Shown piece by piece: positions 1-8,304 of a stretch of DNA of 23,554 bases. The first letter of the stretch is position 1; every line of letters begins with the position of its first letter. Source of the stretch: a virus; the IMG/VR virus record IMGVR_UViG_3300045141_000291, positions 1-23,554 of that record, one strand, 5' to 3'. The position numbers were made by a program, and so were the translations under genes. The notes beneath the pieces were generated by a model that worked only from the letters and a program-made list of their open reading frames with translations, was not told where the DNA came from and did no database searches.

Positions 1-3
1 AGG

Positions 4-507
4 GTGATCCGGCGGCTCCGCGACCTCCACGACGTGGAGACCACGATCGATCCGGGGCTCGGGGCGAGCCCCGTCGACGACGGCTCAGGGGTCTACCCGC
101 TCACCCTAGTCACCACCCAGACCGACCTCGACGCGATCCTCGCGTCGGTCGCCGCGGTCAACTGGCGGCCGCTCACGCTCGAGCCCGGGTTCGATGTGTT
201 CCCAGACCCGCAGTTCGCGACCCCGAAGTACCGGCTCACGCTCAACAACGTCGTGCACGTCGAGGGGATGGTCGGCTGCTCGCCGCCGCTGTCGGACGAC
301 GACGTCGGCAAGCTACTCACCACGCTCCCCGCGGACTCCCGCCCCGACGGGACGCTGCTGTTCGGCTGCCCCGCCTACGGCAACAACGCCCGTTTCGACG
401 TCACCCCGGACGGTGAGATCAGGTTCCAGGGGATGCTGATCGGCGGCGGGCAGATCGACTGGTTCTCGCTGAGCGTGGTCACCTACTCGGTCGGGGCCGC
501 TCAGTGA
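4..507 (+). CDS. Probable head fibre / capsid decoration protein (5' end lies across the window junction)
   Basis: The frame is open from base 1, so GTG at 4 is probably not the true start; if the window is circular, translation would begin at GTG 23537 and run in frame into this ORF. The C-terminal ~90 residues alternate hydrophobic and polar residues around short G/P turns (LPADSRPDGTLLFGCPAYGN, FDVTPDGEIRF, then a WFSLSVVTYS end). That pattern is typical of the beta-sandwich tips of actinophage fibre proteins. Its place between the capsid block and the head-tail connector suggests attachment to the head rather than the tail. The next gene overlaps by GTGA at 504-507. Function is inferred from pattern and position only; a neck protein is the main alternative. 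Confidence 0.5.
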   Translation: MIRRLRDLHDVETTIDPGLGASPVDDGSGVYPLTLVTTQTDLDAILASVAAVNWRPLTLEPGFDVFPDPQFATPKYRLTLNNVVHVEGMVGCSPPLSDDDVGKLLTTLPADSRPDGTLLFGCPAYGNNARFDVTPDGEIRFQGMLIGGGQIDWFSLSVVTYSVGAAQ

Positions 508-1118
508 ACGTCCAGCCCGGCGCCACGTTCGAGGCTGTCATCGACACCGGCGAAACAGGGTTGGCCGGGACGGTCACCGTCGAAGCCGGCGACAACACCG
601 GCGGCACCGCGATCCTCCCAACGAGCCTGGGGATCACGGAGATCGCCGAGGGCGTGTACGCCGCGACTGGATTGGTGGCGCCCGACACGGCAGGGCAGTA
701 CACGCTGATCTGGAAGAACGCCGGCGCCGTACTCGGGATCGAGGGCCTCGTCGTCACCGGGTCCGCCCCGGGCGGGCCGGTACCGCCGTCCGACACGTAC
801 GCGACAACGGATGAGCTGTTCCGGATCCTGAAGATCCGCACTCCCACCAGCGCTCAGACCACCGCGGCCCAGAGGGTGCTCGAGGCCGCCGCCGGCGAGA
901 TCAACTCCAAGATGGGTCGCGTCGACGGGCTCGCACCATGGCAGCTCCAGCTCTGCACCGAGGTCAACCTCGAACGCGCCGTCGAGCACTGGTCGCAGCA
1001 GGAAGTCCCGTTCGGCGTGATCGGCCTCGACAGCCCCAGCGGCCCCACCTACCTCCCGCGCAAAAGTCGAGCGTTGGCGAAGCTGCTGCCGCTCGAACAG
1101 TCGTGGGGTGTCGGGTGA
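504..1118 (+). CDS. Head-tail connector protein with N-terminal Ig-like domain
   Basis: 204 residues, GTG start overlapping the previous stop (GTGA). The first ~95 residues form a beta-rich domain resembling an Ig-like/YD fold (VTVEAGDNTGG, ...EGVYAATGLVAPDTAGQYTLIW). A G/P-rich linker (SAPGGPVPPSD) follows. Residues ~98-200 are helical, starting TYATTDELFRIL and continuing with AQRVLEAAAGEINSKMGR, which is the look of gp6-type head-tail connectors (adaptor ring docking on the portal). Connectors of this class are usually ~100-120 residues, so the extra N-terminal domain is an addition, perhaps displayed at the neck. Position directly after the head genes and before the tail terminator agrees. 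Confidence 0.6.
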   Translation: MNVQPGATFEAVIDTGETGLAGTVTVEAGDNTGGTAILPTSLGITEIAEGVYAATGLVAPDTAGQYTLIWKNAGAVLGIEGLVVTGSAPGGPVPPSDTYATTDELFRILKIRTPTSAQTTAAQRVLEAAAGEINSKMGRVDGLAPWQLQLCTEVNLERAVEHWSQQEVPFGVIGLDSPSGPTYLPRKSRALAKLLPLEQSWGVG

Positions 1119-1552
1119 GCTCGTTGCCGGAGATCATCGAAGCGTTGGCGGGCGCGTTGGAGCCGCTGCGCACAGACATCCCCGACCTCCAGATCTTCCC
1201 GTACTGGCTCGCGTCCGCGACGCCACCGACGATCGACGTGTACCCCGGCGACCCGTTCCAGGACGGGCTCGGGTTCGGGAACGGCGGCGCCGAGCTGTTC
1301 TTCACCGTCCGGGCCCGCGTCACGACCGCCGACAGCGTCGCCGGGCAGCAGCTCCTCTACCAGATGCTCGAGCCCGACGCCGGCGTCGGGGCCGCTTTGA
1401 CCGCCGACCAGACGTTGGGCGGCGTCGTCGACTCACTGGCGATCGGCGACGAAGGAGCCCCGGGCGTGTCCGGGTTGAGGGAGTACGTCGAGGACGTCGC
1501 CGTGAACGGACGCCTCCTCGGCTGCGAATGGAGAGTGAGGGTGCTCGCATGA
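1115..1552 (+). CDS. Probable tail terminator / tail completion protein
   Basis: 145 residues from GTG 1115, overlapping the connector stop (GTGA); a longer reading of the frame exists, but the overlap and loss of protein-like composition upstream favour this start. It opens with SSLPEIIEALAGALEPLR and continues with IDVYPGDP, then alternating strands (ELFFTVRARVTTADSVAGQQ) and ends with REYVEDVAVNGRLLGCEWRV. This helix-then-sheet order and length match the minor tail/terminator proteins that cap the tail tube. Order connector, terminator, major tail protein is the usual one. Stops in an ATGA overlap with the next gene. Assigned by pattern and synteny. Confidence 0.55.
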   Translation: MSSLPEIIEALAGALEPLRTDIPDLQIFPYWLASATPPTIDVYPGDPFQDGLGFGNGGAELFFTVRARVTTADSVAGQQLLYQMLEPDAGVGAALTADQTLGGVVDSLAIGDEGAPGVSGLREYVEDVAVNGRLLGCEWRVRVLA

Positions 1553-1749
1553 AAACCACCTACAAGGTCACTGGGCTGACACCGTTCGCCGGCCACGAGC
1601 CGGGGGAGGAGTTCGAGGCCGAGCTCGACCCGGAGCTCGAGCGCCGCGCGAAGGCGCGCGGCTCGATCCGCGTCCTGAAACGCGGAAACAAAAACGACGA
1701 ACACGAGGAGGAGGAGACCGCAGATGCCGAAGCGGATAGCACTCAATGA
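1549..1749 (+). CDS. Small charged hypothetical protein in neck/tail module
   Basis: 66 residues, ATG at 1549 overlapping the preceding stop (ATGA). The N-terminal half has a short strand-rich piece (TTYKVTGLTPFAGHEPGEEF), the middle is basic (ERRAKARGSIRVLKRGNK), and the C-terminal third is very acidic (EHEEEETADAEA). Its last 26 bases overlap the major tail protein gene, and the acidic stretch is written by the GAGGAGGAGGAG run that also serves as the next gene's ribosome binding site, so part of the acidic tail may be dictated by that signal. No family recognised; small proteins at this locus are common in siphovirus neck modules. Confidence 0.6.
   Translation: MKTTYKVTGLTPFAGHEPGEEFEAELDPELERRAKARGSIRVLKRGNKNDEHEEEETADAEADSTQ
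1705..1717 (+). promoter_or_regulatory. Strong Shine-Dalgarno for the major tail protein
   Basis: GAGGAGGAGGAGA lies 6 bases upstream of ATG 1724, inside the coding sequence of the preceding gene. It is the longest purine ribosome-binding sequence seen in the structural block and fits the high expression a tail-tube subunit needs. Confidence 0.7.
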
Positions 1750-2155
1750 CTCTGTGGAGGTCGACTCGGTCGACCTCTCGAACTTCTGCCGCCAGGTCAC
1801 ATTGGCGTCCGAGCACGCCCGCGTCGACGTGTCCGGGTTCTCCGTCAGCGGCGCGAACGAGTACCTGCCCGGCCCGACCGACCAGTCCGTCACCTGCGAG
1901 TTCTTCGGGTCGTACGGCACGGGTGAGGTGCACGCGACGCTGTACCCGATCCACCAGTCCCGCTCCGTCGTCGAGTTCAAGTGGCGCCCCGACCAGAACA
2001 CGGCGGTCTCGGTGTCGAACCCTGAGCTCCGCGGGAACGTGCAGATCTACACGTACGGGCCCGGCGGCACGAGAGGGGACGTCGACACGTTCCAGGTGAC
2101 GATGAACGCCGCCGACGAGGACGGGTTGCAGTTCTTCACCGCCGCCGAGGCCTAG
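1724..2155 (+). CDS. Major tail protein (tail tube subunit)
   Basis: 143 residues, ATG chosen because of the strong upstream ribosome binding site. It begins PKRIALNDSVEVDSVDLSNF and contains STASE-like strand patterns (RVDVSGFSVSGANEYLPG, TGEVHATLYPIH, SVVEFKWRP, GNVQIYTYGPGG, VDTFQVTMNAADEDG). This strand-rich order, with a final domain closing in an acidic turn, is typical of small siphovirus tail-tube proteins of Gram-positive hosts. It would polymerise around the tape measure protein to form the tail tube. Place just before the tail assembly chaperones supports this. It is short for the family (often 180-300 residues), so any decoration domain is absent. Confidence 0.7.
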   Translation: MPKRIALNDSVEVDSVDLSNFCRQVTLASEHARVDVSGFSVSGANEYLPGPTDQSVTCEFFGSYGTGEVHATLYPIHQSRSVVEFKWRPDQNTAVSVSNPELRGNVQIYTYGPGGTRGDVDTFQVTMNAADEDGLQFFTAAEA

Positions 2156-2159
2156 ACCG

Positions 2160-2531
2160 GTGGCGGAGGACGCCAAGGTTGTTGTTCGCGGTTACAAGGA
2201 GCTGATCCAGGCCTCCAGGCTCGCGGACAAAGCGACGCGGAAAGAGATGCGCGCCACGTTCAGGAAGGTCGGCGACCCGGTCAGGCAGGAGGCCGCTGCC
2301 TTGTTCGCCAGGTATGACGCGAGGTCGGCGGCCGGGTACCGCACCTACGTACGTCAACGCGGGATCAGCGTCGAACAGTCCATTCGCCGCACAACCGGGC
2401 TCCACCCCGAGTTCGGGGCGTTACAGATGACGAGGGCGCTGCTGCCGTCACTCGAGGACAACCGTGACAAGACCGAGCAGGCGTTCGAGGACGCCGTCGA
2501 CCGCGTCTGCGACCTGTGGGAGCGCGTCTAG
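2160..2531 (+). CDS. HK97 gp10-like / minor tail-neck protein
   Basis: 123 residues, GTG start five bases after the major tail protein stop. Basic and helical: KVVVRGYKELIQASRLADKA, then ATFRKVGDPVRQEAAALFA, a basic RTYVRQRG segment, and a final helix (EQAFEDAVDRVCDLWERV). The opening (a strand, then a long basic helix with a conserved GDPVR-type turn) resembles HK97 gp10 family tail-completion proteins. Those usually precede the major tail protein; here it follows, so the identification is tentative. It ends directly before the chaperone ATG with no gap. Confidence 0.45.
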   Translation: MAEDAKVVVRGYKELIQASRLADKATRKEMRATFRKVGDPVRQEAAALFARYDARSAAGYRTYVRQRGISVEQSIRRTTGLHPEFGALQMTRALLPSLEDNRDKTEQAFEDAVDRVCDLWERV

Positions 2532-2999
2532 ATGGACTGGGTCGTGATCGAAGGCGTGAAGCCGTACGACGGCCGCTACGAGTTCGACCTCGCCGCGAGC
2601 GAGCCCACGACGAGGGAGTGGGGATGGATCAAACGGTTGTCCGGGTACATGCCCGCCACGGTCACCGACGGGTTCGAAGGCGCCGACCCCGAGCTCTTCA
2701 GCGTGTTCGCGGTGATCGCATTGCGCCGGGCCGGGAAGATCGAGGCGCGGGAGGTGAACCAGGTGTTCGACCGTTTCGCGGACGCGCCGTTCGCCACGTC
2801 GATCCGGTTGGAGACCGACCAGCCCGACGCGCGTGAGGGTGATGCTGGCCCCCCGGTAGGAAGCTCGAGTTCGAGCGGGACCTTTTCTGGTCCCGCTGGG
2901 AGGACGAGTTCGGACCCCTCGGAGACGTCGAGCCCGAACGGCTCTGGGACGCCAGACTCGGATACTTCGGAGTTAGCCCCGACGCCGTGGGCGACATGA
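2532..2999 (+). CDS. Tail assembly chaperone, short form (gpG-like)
   Basis: 155 residues if read without frameshifting. The first ~100 residues form a plausible helical domain (EPTTREWGWIKRL, ELFSVFAVIALRRAGKIEAREVNQVFDRF). After residue 108 this frame turns into Ser/Gly/Pro/Thr low complexity (VGSSSSSGTFSGPAGRTSSD...), which looks like an off-frame reading. The -1 frame over the same bases encodes a well-formed protein segment. This is the classic G/G-T arrangement just upstream of the tape measure gene. Chaperones of this type bind the tape measure and tail-tube subunits during assembly. Confidence 0.75.
   Translation: MDWVVIEGVKPYDGRYEFDLAASEPTTREWGWIKRLSGYMPATVTDGFEGADPELFSVFAVIALRRAGKIEAREVNQVFDRFADAPFATSIRLETDQPDAREGDAGPPVGSSSSSGTFSGPAGRTSSDPSETSSPNGSGTPDSDTSELAPTPWAT
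2849..2855 (+). other. Programmed -1 ribosomal frameshift site (C CCC CCG)
   Basis: The heptamer fits X XXY YYZ in the zero frame of the chaperone gene: CCC in the P site and CCG in the A site can both re-pair after slipping back one base. In the -1 frame stops occur at 2834 and 2840, and the frame is then open to TAG 3056-3058, so the slip site lies just inside the start of the open stretch. Confidence 0.8.
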
Positions 3000-3058
3000 C
3001 ACCCGCTCAGCTCCTCGGCTGCGCCGAGCTGTTCGCGTCTCTGCACCACGGCGGCTAG
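2855..3058 (+). CDS. Tail assembly chaperone extension (gpT-like, made by -1 frameshift from 2532)
   Basis: Read from 2855 after slippage, this adds 67 residues to the 108 of the zero frame, giving a ~175-residue fusion. The segment starts GRKLEFERDLFWSRW and continues with GDVEPERLWDARLGYFGVSP and TPAQLLGCAELFASLHHGG: rich in Trp, Phe and Leu helices, unlike the low-complexity zero frame. It has no start codon of its own after the last upstream stop, which argues for expression by frameshift. T-type extensions recruit the tape measure protein, whose gene begins two bases after this stop. Confidence 0.75.
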   Translation, partial: GRKLEFERDLFWSRWEDEFGPLGDVEPERLWDARLGYFGVSPDAVGDMTPAQLLGCAELFASLHHGG

Positions 3059-3060
3059 CC

Positions 3061-5229
3061 GTGGCGGCCCGGACGATCAGCGTCGAGATCGTCGGCGACG
3101 CGACCAGCCTGCAACGCGCGTTCGGCCGCGCGGCGTCCTCGGCGAACAGGTTCAACAGCGACATCAACCGCACATTCAGGGGTGTCCTCGCAGGCTCGGG
3201 CGCGTTCCGGTCGCTGGGCCGGTCGGTCGCGTTCGCTTCGGCGTCGTTCCTCGGCGGCGTCGGGTTCGTCCAGGTCGTCAAAAGCAGTGTCGAGGCCGCG
3301 TCGAACCTCGAGGAGCAACTATCGAAATCGAACGTGGTGTTCGGCGCCTCCGCGAACGCCGTCGAAGCGTGGGCGAAAACCACCGTCAACTCGATGGGGC
3401 TCGCCGAAGACCAGGCGCTCCAGACCGCGAGCTCGTTCGGCGCGCTACTGCGGCCGCTGGGGATCACAGGGCAGGAGGCCGCGAAACAGTCCGAACAGCT
3501 CACCCAACTCGGCGCCGACCTCGCGTCGTTCTACAACACCGACGTCAAGTCCGCCCTCGACGCGCTCCAGTCCGGCCTGACAGGGCAGGTGAGACCGTTG
3601 CGCGCCTACGGCGTGCTCCTCTCCGCCACCCGCGTCAACCAGGAAGCGCTCACGGAGACCGGGAAGAAACACGCCTCCCAGCTCACCGACCAGGAGAAAG
3701 TGATCGCTCGGTTGGCGATCATCTACAAGGACACCGCGCAGGCGCAGGGCGACTTCGCCCGCACCTCCGGAGGGTTGGCGAACCAGGAACGGATCTTGCA
3801 GGCGAACGTCCGGCAGCTCCAGATCGCATTGGGTGTCGCGCTGGTGCCGGCGATCACGAACGTCGTCAAGAAGATCAACGACTGGCTCGGGAAGTCCGGC
3901 AACCAGAAACGCGTGCAGGACGACCTGAGAGAAGCGGTCGACAAGACCATCGGCGCGATCCGGACGATCAGCGGCGTGATCCAGGACGTCGTCGGGAAGC
4001 TCGGCGGCTGGCACCAAGCCCTGATCATTCTGGTCGGCGCGTTCGCCGGGTTCAAGCTCGCCGGGATCGGCTCCGCTATCGCGGTCTCGACCGCGAACGT
4101 GATCGCCGCCGGGATCACGGAGAAGGCGTGGCAGGCCGCGCTGATCTCGACCGGCTGGGGGATCTTCGCCGTCGCCGCAGGCGTCGCCGCGACCGAGGTG
4201 ATCGCGCACTGGGAGACCGTCAAATCCTGGTTCGCGGAGTTCTGGCTCTGGCTCGAAACAACCGCCGACCAGACAGTGAAGGCGATCGTCGAGCCGTTCT
4301 CGCATCTCCCGTCCAGACTCGGGCAGTGGGCGCGTGACCTAAAAGACCAACTCAACCTCGACATCGGCTACCTCGCGAAACAGGCCGCGGACGTCGCGAA
4401 CGAAGCGCAGAGAGCCCAGGACGCGGTCGGCAAGGCGAAGACGGGCGCGGCCGCCGTGATACCCGGCGGGCCGACCGTGCCGACAGCGCCGGCCGTGACC
4501 CCAGGGACGGCCGGCGGTGGTCCTCGTGGTGTCACCGCGTCGCAGCGGAACCAGTGGTTCGACGCGATGATCAACCGGCAGCTCGGCCGGGTGCAGGACA
4601 TCACGTCATTGAGAGGGCAGATCGCCCGGCTCGGCCAGATCGCCGGGTTGATCCGCGCGCGGCTTGCCGTCACCAGGGACATCACCCGCCAACTGACGCT
4701 CGAGGACAAACTCGCGGACGTTCTTCGTCAGCAGCGCGGGACACGGGCGGACCTCACCGACCAGATCAAGCAGAAAGCGCAGGAGGCCAGTGACGCGCAA
4801 CGCGCCTGGCTCGACTTCGCCGTCGAACGCGCCCAGGCCACCAAAACCATCACGGACGATCGCAAGGCGTACGAGGCGATCGAGAAGTGGCTGAAGGACA
4901 AGATCCGGCGGGAAGGCCGCACCCTCGACCTCGTCCGCGACCTGTGGGAGACCCGCCAGAAGATCCGCGACCTGAACAAACAGAACATCGACCCGCTCGC
5001 CGGGCTGGCGCAGGTGTCGTCGAGGCAGCTCGCGAACATCCTCGCCGCCGGCACCGGCCTCGACGTCGCGGGCCGCCGCAGGCTGGTCGCGAACATCGGC
5101 GGCGCCGACATCCAGCCCGTCCACGTCCACGTCAACATCGACGGGCGCGAAGTCGCCCAGGTTGTCACGAAACACCAGGCCCGCGCAACCCGGAGAACAG
5201 CGAAACAAACGTCCGGGTTCCATGGCTGA
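3061..5229 (+). CDS. Tape measure protein
   Basis: 722 residues, GTG start two bases after the frameshift product's stop. It is the longest gene in the window and follows the chaperones, as tape measures do. Opening ARTISVEIVGDATSLQRAFG is a typical start for actinophage tape measures. Residues ~20-250 and ~500-640 are long helical stretches rich in Ala, Gln, Arg and Lys. Residues ~315-390 contain hydrophobic segments (ALIILVGAFAGFKLAG; ALISTGWGIFAVAAGVAATE) that could insert into the host membrane during DNA entry. At about 0.15 nm per residue the tail would be roughly 105-110 nm. The stop overlaps the next gene by 8 bases. Confidence 0.9.
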   Translation: MAARTISVEIVGDATSLQRAFGRAASSANRFNSDINRTFRGVLAGSGAFRSLGRSVAFASASFLGGVGFVQVVKSSVEAASNLEEQLSKSNVVFGASANAVEAWAKTTVNSMGLAEDQALQTASSFGALLRPLGITGQEAAKQSEQLTQLGADLASFYNTDVKSALDALQSGLTGQVRPLRAYGVLLSATRVNQEALTETGKKHASQLTDQEKVIARLAIIYKDTAQAQGDFARTSGGLANQERILQANVRQLQIALGVALVPAITNVVKKINDWLGKSGNQKRVQDDLREAVDKTIGAIRTISGVIQDVVGKLGGWHQALIILVGAFAGFKLAGIGSAIAVSTANVIAAGITEKAWQAALISTGWGIFAVAAGVAATEVIAHWETVKSWFAEFWLWLETTADQTVKAIVEPFSHLPSRLGQWARDLKDQLNLDIGYLAKQAADVANEAQRAQDAVGKAKTGAAAVIPGGPTVPTAPAVTPGTAGGGPRGVTASQRNQWFDAMINRQLGRVQDITSLRGQIARLGQIAGLIRARLAVTRDITRQLTLEDKLADVLRQQRGTRADLTDQIKQKAQEASDAQRAWLDFAVERAQATKTITDDRKAYEAIEKWLKDKIRREGRTLDLVRDLWETRQKIRDLNKQNIDPLAGLAQVSSRQLANILAAGTGLDVAGRRRLVANIGGADIQPVHVHVNIDGREVAQVVTKHQARATRRTAKQTSGFHG

Positions 5230-6628
5230 CCCGCTCGGCGTGTCGATCGCGTTCGACGCGACGCCCCTGGAACCTGACCCGACCTGGACACGGATCGACA
5301 CCCTCGACGGGTGCCGCGTGAGGGACTGGCAGATCGACCGGGGCCGCCCCGACGAGTTCTCGAAAACAGGGACCGGGACAGCCACCGTGCATATCGTCGA
5401 CCGGGCCGGTCTGTTCGACCCGACCGGGTCGGGCACCTACACAGGGAACGTCAAACCCGGGAAACAGGCCGCGATCAGTCTCTACAACCCCGCCTCGGAC
5501 ACCTGGCACACCCTGTTCCGCGGGTTCGTCGAGGCGTGGGCCTACCAGCTCGACCAGACCCGCCAGTATCTCGAGCTCGAGCTCCAGCTCGTCGACGGGT
5601 TCGCTGTCCTCGAACAGGCCGTGCTCCAGGTCGGCGTCGACGGGATCCTCCCGCTGCCGGCGGAGATCGCGAAAGGGAACATCGGTTACGGCCTCACCGA
5701 AGGCACGATGAGCGACCGGATCTACGCGATCCTCGGAACCGCAGGTCTGGGGAACCTGAAATGGCCCGAAGAGCTCGCGGTCCCCGGCGTCGACGTGTTC
5801 TCCGGGAACGTACGGCTCGGCCCGAAAGCGTACGGGCCAGGCACCAGCGCCCTCGACGCCCTCTGGGACGCCGCCGACGGCGAGTTCCCCGGTGTCGCGA
5901 ACATGTGGATCGGCGGCCCTTCCGCGCCCGGGCACCTGATCTTCCACGGCCGCCAGGCCCGGTTCCGTCCCGACGTCGCCGAGTACAACATCAGCCGTTG
6001 GACGGTCGCGGACCCGTCCGCGTGGGGCGAACCCATGGCCGTCCCGATCGCCGAGCTCGAATGGTCACTCGGGAACGACAACCTCTACAACGCCGCGTCC
6101 GCGACCCCGCAGGGGATCCTGAGCGGCCCTAGCGGCGATCCCGGGTCGACGTGGCGGATGCTCGACCCCGACAAAGACGACGTCGCCGGCCAGTACGTCA
6201 AAGACGACGCGTCAATCGGCCTGTACGGGCTCCGCTCGATCACGTTCGACCAGCTCCAAACCGTCGAAGGGATCGCGACCGGCAACAACGCGCTCGTCGA
6301 GACGAAGCTGTTCGCGACCTACTACTTCAGCAACTACAACGATCCCCAACCGCGGATCTCGAAGCTGACTTTCAAGTCGCGCCGCGCCGGTGACGTTCTT
6401 GGCTCCCACCTGTGGCAGTTCATGTGCAACGTCGACATCTCAGACCTCCTCACCGTGAAGACGCAGCATCCCGGTGGGGGCGGGTTCGACGCCGAGTTCT
6501 ACGTCGAGGGGATCCACTACACCGGGCAGCCAGGTGACCCCGACATCCCGATCATCGCCGAGCTCTCGCTCGACGTGTCACCGCGTGCGAACTACACCTC
6601 GAACCCGTTCCCGGAGGACGACACCTGA
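5222..6628 (+). CDS. Minor tail protein, distal tail/baseplate hub type
   Basis: 468 residues from ATG 5222; a longer ORF begins at 5162 but that part overlaps the tape measure in another frame and is basic, off-frame-like sequence. It starts ADPLGVSIAFDATPLEPDPT and has DWQIDRGRPDEFSKTGTGTA, the 'RGR.-.E......G' pattern found near the start of minor tail proteins that follow tape measures in actinophages. The rest is strand-rich with Trp and Tyr (FRGFVEAWAYQLDQTRQYLE). Probably forms part of the tail tip that connects the tube to the fibres. The stop shares one base with the next ATG. Confidence 0.65.
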   Translation: MADPLGVSIAFDATPLEPDPTWTRIDTLDGCRVRDWQIDRGRPDEFSKTGTGTATVHIVDRAGLFDPTGSGTYTGNVKPGKQAAISLYNPASDTWHTLFRGFVEAWAYQLDQTRQYLELELQLVDGFAVLEQAVLQVGVDGILPLPAEIAKGNIGYGLTEGTMSDRIYAILGTAGLGNLKWPEELAVPGVDVFSGNVRLGPKAYGPGTSALDALWDAADGEFPGVANMWIGGPSAPGHLIFHGRQARFRPDVAEYNISRWTVADPSAWGEPMAVPIAELEWSLGNDNLYNAASATPQGILSGPSGDPGSTWRMLDPDKDDVAGQYVKDDASIGLYGLRSITFDQLQTVEGIATGNNALVETKLFATYYFSNYNDPQPRISKLTFKSRRAGDVLGSHLWQFMCNVDISDLLTVKTQHPGGGGFDAEFYVEGIHYTGQPGDPDIPIIAELSLDVSPRANYTSNPFPEDDT

Positions 6629-8304
6629 TGCCGGCGCCGCACCCGAGGATGCACGGCATCACCCACGTCGCCGGCGGGCCCGACCCCGTCCCCGGCTTGT
6701 TGCCGCCGATCGCGGGCACCTACCAGCAGCACGTCCTCGCGGAACCGTCCCTGATCGGGTACTGGCCGCTCGACGACACCGGCCCGCCGGCCGTCGACCA
6801 CTCCGCCTCGCACCACGACCTAACCGAGTCGGCGATCCCACCGACGTACGGTGAGCCGGGGCCGTTCTCGGGCGACGCGTCCGCGACCAGCGTCCTGTTC
6901 GCCGCCTCCGCGGGGTTCACCGCACCCGTCGACGCGCTGATCGACCTGAACTCGCCGTCGTCGTTGTACTGGTTCAACACGTCGTTGCCGTTCACGTTCG
7001 AGATCCTCGCGAACCCGGCCGCGTACCCGGCCAGTCACGCGGCCGGCCTGATGGGCAGCTACGAAAGCCCGGGCGGATCCACCGGCGGCCTCTACCTCAC
7101 CCTGCTCCCCACCGGGGCTGTCCGGATGCAACGCGCCAACGAAACGTACGACAGCCTGGCCGCGCTCAACCTCGACGCGTGGACACACCTGGCGATGAGC
7201 TATGACGGCGCCACGCTGCGCTTGTACTTCGACGGGGAGGAGCAGCTCGCGGCCCCGACCACAGCCGCCCATTCCGGTAGCGGCGTGTTCCGGGTCGGCG
7301 TCTACGGCGAAGACTCGACCTACATGGACACGTTCCACGGCCGCCTCGCGCAGGCCGCGATCTACAACACCGCCCTCTCGGGCACGGTGATCGCGACGCA
7401 CTCGAGCACCGCGATCACCACGGGCGGCCTCGGCGACGGCGCCCCCGGGAAAGTCGTCGGGATCGACGACAACGGCCAGATCGGGTGGGTCGACCCGAAA
7501 GTCGAGGTGAAAGTAAACGGCAGCCCGCCGAAAGCGGCCGCGACCCCGAAGCCGCCGCCGGTGCCGCCCGTCCCGGACCCGCTCCTCGACTGGATCCAGG
7601 ATCAGCCTTTCTGTTACGACGGCCCCACCTTCACCGTCCAGCCGAACACGTGGACGACGATCCCGTTCGCGACCCCGTGCATGGAACGCGAGAACCCGTC
7701 CGGGTGGGTCGAGATCGACCTCACCGATCCGGACGCGGCCGGCTGGATGAACGTGTCGACGCCGCACGCGATCACGGTCCCGCACGACATGCCGTTCAAC
7801 CTCGGCGCCGGCATCGGGTCCGGCGACTGGATGCAGGTGTGCCTGAGGATCGACAACCCGATCGTTCATGGCACCACATCGAACCGCGCGCTCAGGATCT
7901 TCGAGACAACCCACCAGAAAACCGTGGTGTGGGCGGTGTCCGAGATGGCCGACGGCGCCTGCGCGGAGGGCGGCGCCACCGACGTGTTCCGCGGCCCCAC
8001 AGGTGCCGTGTTCGCGTCTGGTGACACCGGCGGCCTCGACACCGGCGGCCACCCCGACATCTTCTTCATCCCCAACGCAGGATTGGCGTACTACCTCAAC
8101 GGTGAGGACTGGCTCCCGGGTCACGCCGGCGGGAACCCTACGTTGACGCGGGGGATGCGGCTGGTCGCGCAGGCCTGGCACGACGCCACCGTCCCGTTGG
8201 ACTTCTCCTGCGCGAACACCGGCGGCAGCTACAAACCCCACTTCGTCGTCTCGTTGGGCTGCGACCGGGCGTGGGGCGCCCCGTGGAGCACCTGGCCGAC
8301 CTGA
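6628..8304 (+). CDS. Minor tail protein with LamG/concanavalin-like domain
   Basis: 558 residues, ATG overlapping the previous stop by one base. Residues ~45-255 match the LamG-like jelly-roll plan: an opening SLIGYWPLDD, then WTHLAMSYDGATLRLYFDGE and a closing GRLAQAAIYNTALS. These domains bind sugars, so the protein is probably involved in recognising cell-surface glycans. A Lys/Pro-rich hinge (SPPKAAATPKPPPVPPVPDP, ~residues 300-320) separates it from a C-terminal ~240-residue strand-rich domain with several Cys and Trp residues (PFCYDGP, WMQVCLRID, DFSCANTGG), which is not recognised. Likely a tail-tip or receptor-binding component. Confidence 0.65.
   Translation: MPAPHPRMHGITHVAGGPDPVPGLLPPIAGTYQQHVLAEPSLIGYWPLDDTGPPAVDHSASHHDLTESAIPPTYGEPGPFSGDASATSVLFAASAGFTAPVDALIDLNSPSSLYWFNTSLPFTFEILANPAAYPASHAAGLMGSYESPGGSTGGLYLTLLPTGAVRMQRANETYDSLAALNLDAWTHLAMSYDGATLRLYFDGEEQLAAPTTAAHSGSGVFRVGVYGEDSTYMDTFHGRLAQAAIYNTALSGTVIATHSSTAITTGGLGDGAPGKVVGIDDNGQIGWVDPKVEVKVNGSPPKAAATPKPPPVPPVPDPLLDWIQDQPFCYDGPTFTVQPNTWTTIPFATPCMERENPSGWVEIDLTDPDAAGWMNVSTPHAITVPHDMPFNLGAGIGSGDWMQVCLRIDNPIVHGTTSNRALRIFETTHQKTVVWAVSEMADGACAEGGATDVFRGPTGAVFASGDTGGLDTGGHPDIFFIPNAGLAYYLNGEDWLPGHAGGNPTLTRGMRLVAQAWHDATVPLDFSCANTGGSYKPHFVVSLGCDRAWGAPWSTWPT

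Noticed and set aside
5162-5221. Longer start for the minor tail protein
   Set aside because: Would overlap the tape measure by 68 bases and add a basic off-frame-like sequence; ATG 5222 gives the usual short overlap.
6820-8241. 473-residue leftward ORF opposite the LamG-like gene
   Set aside because: Arg/Gly/Val-rich antisense shadow without motifs; the forward frame has a recognisable domain.
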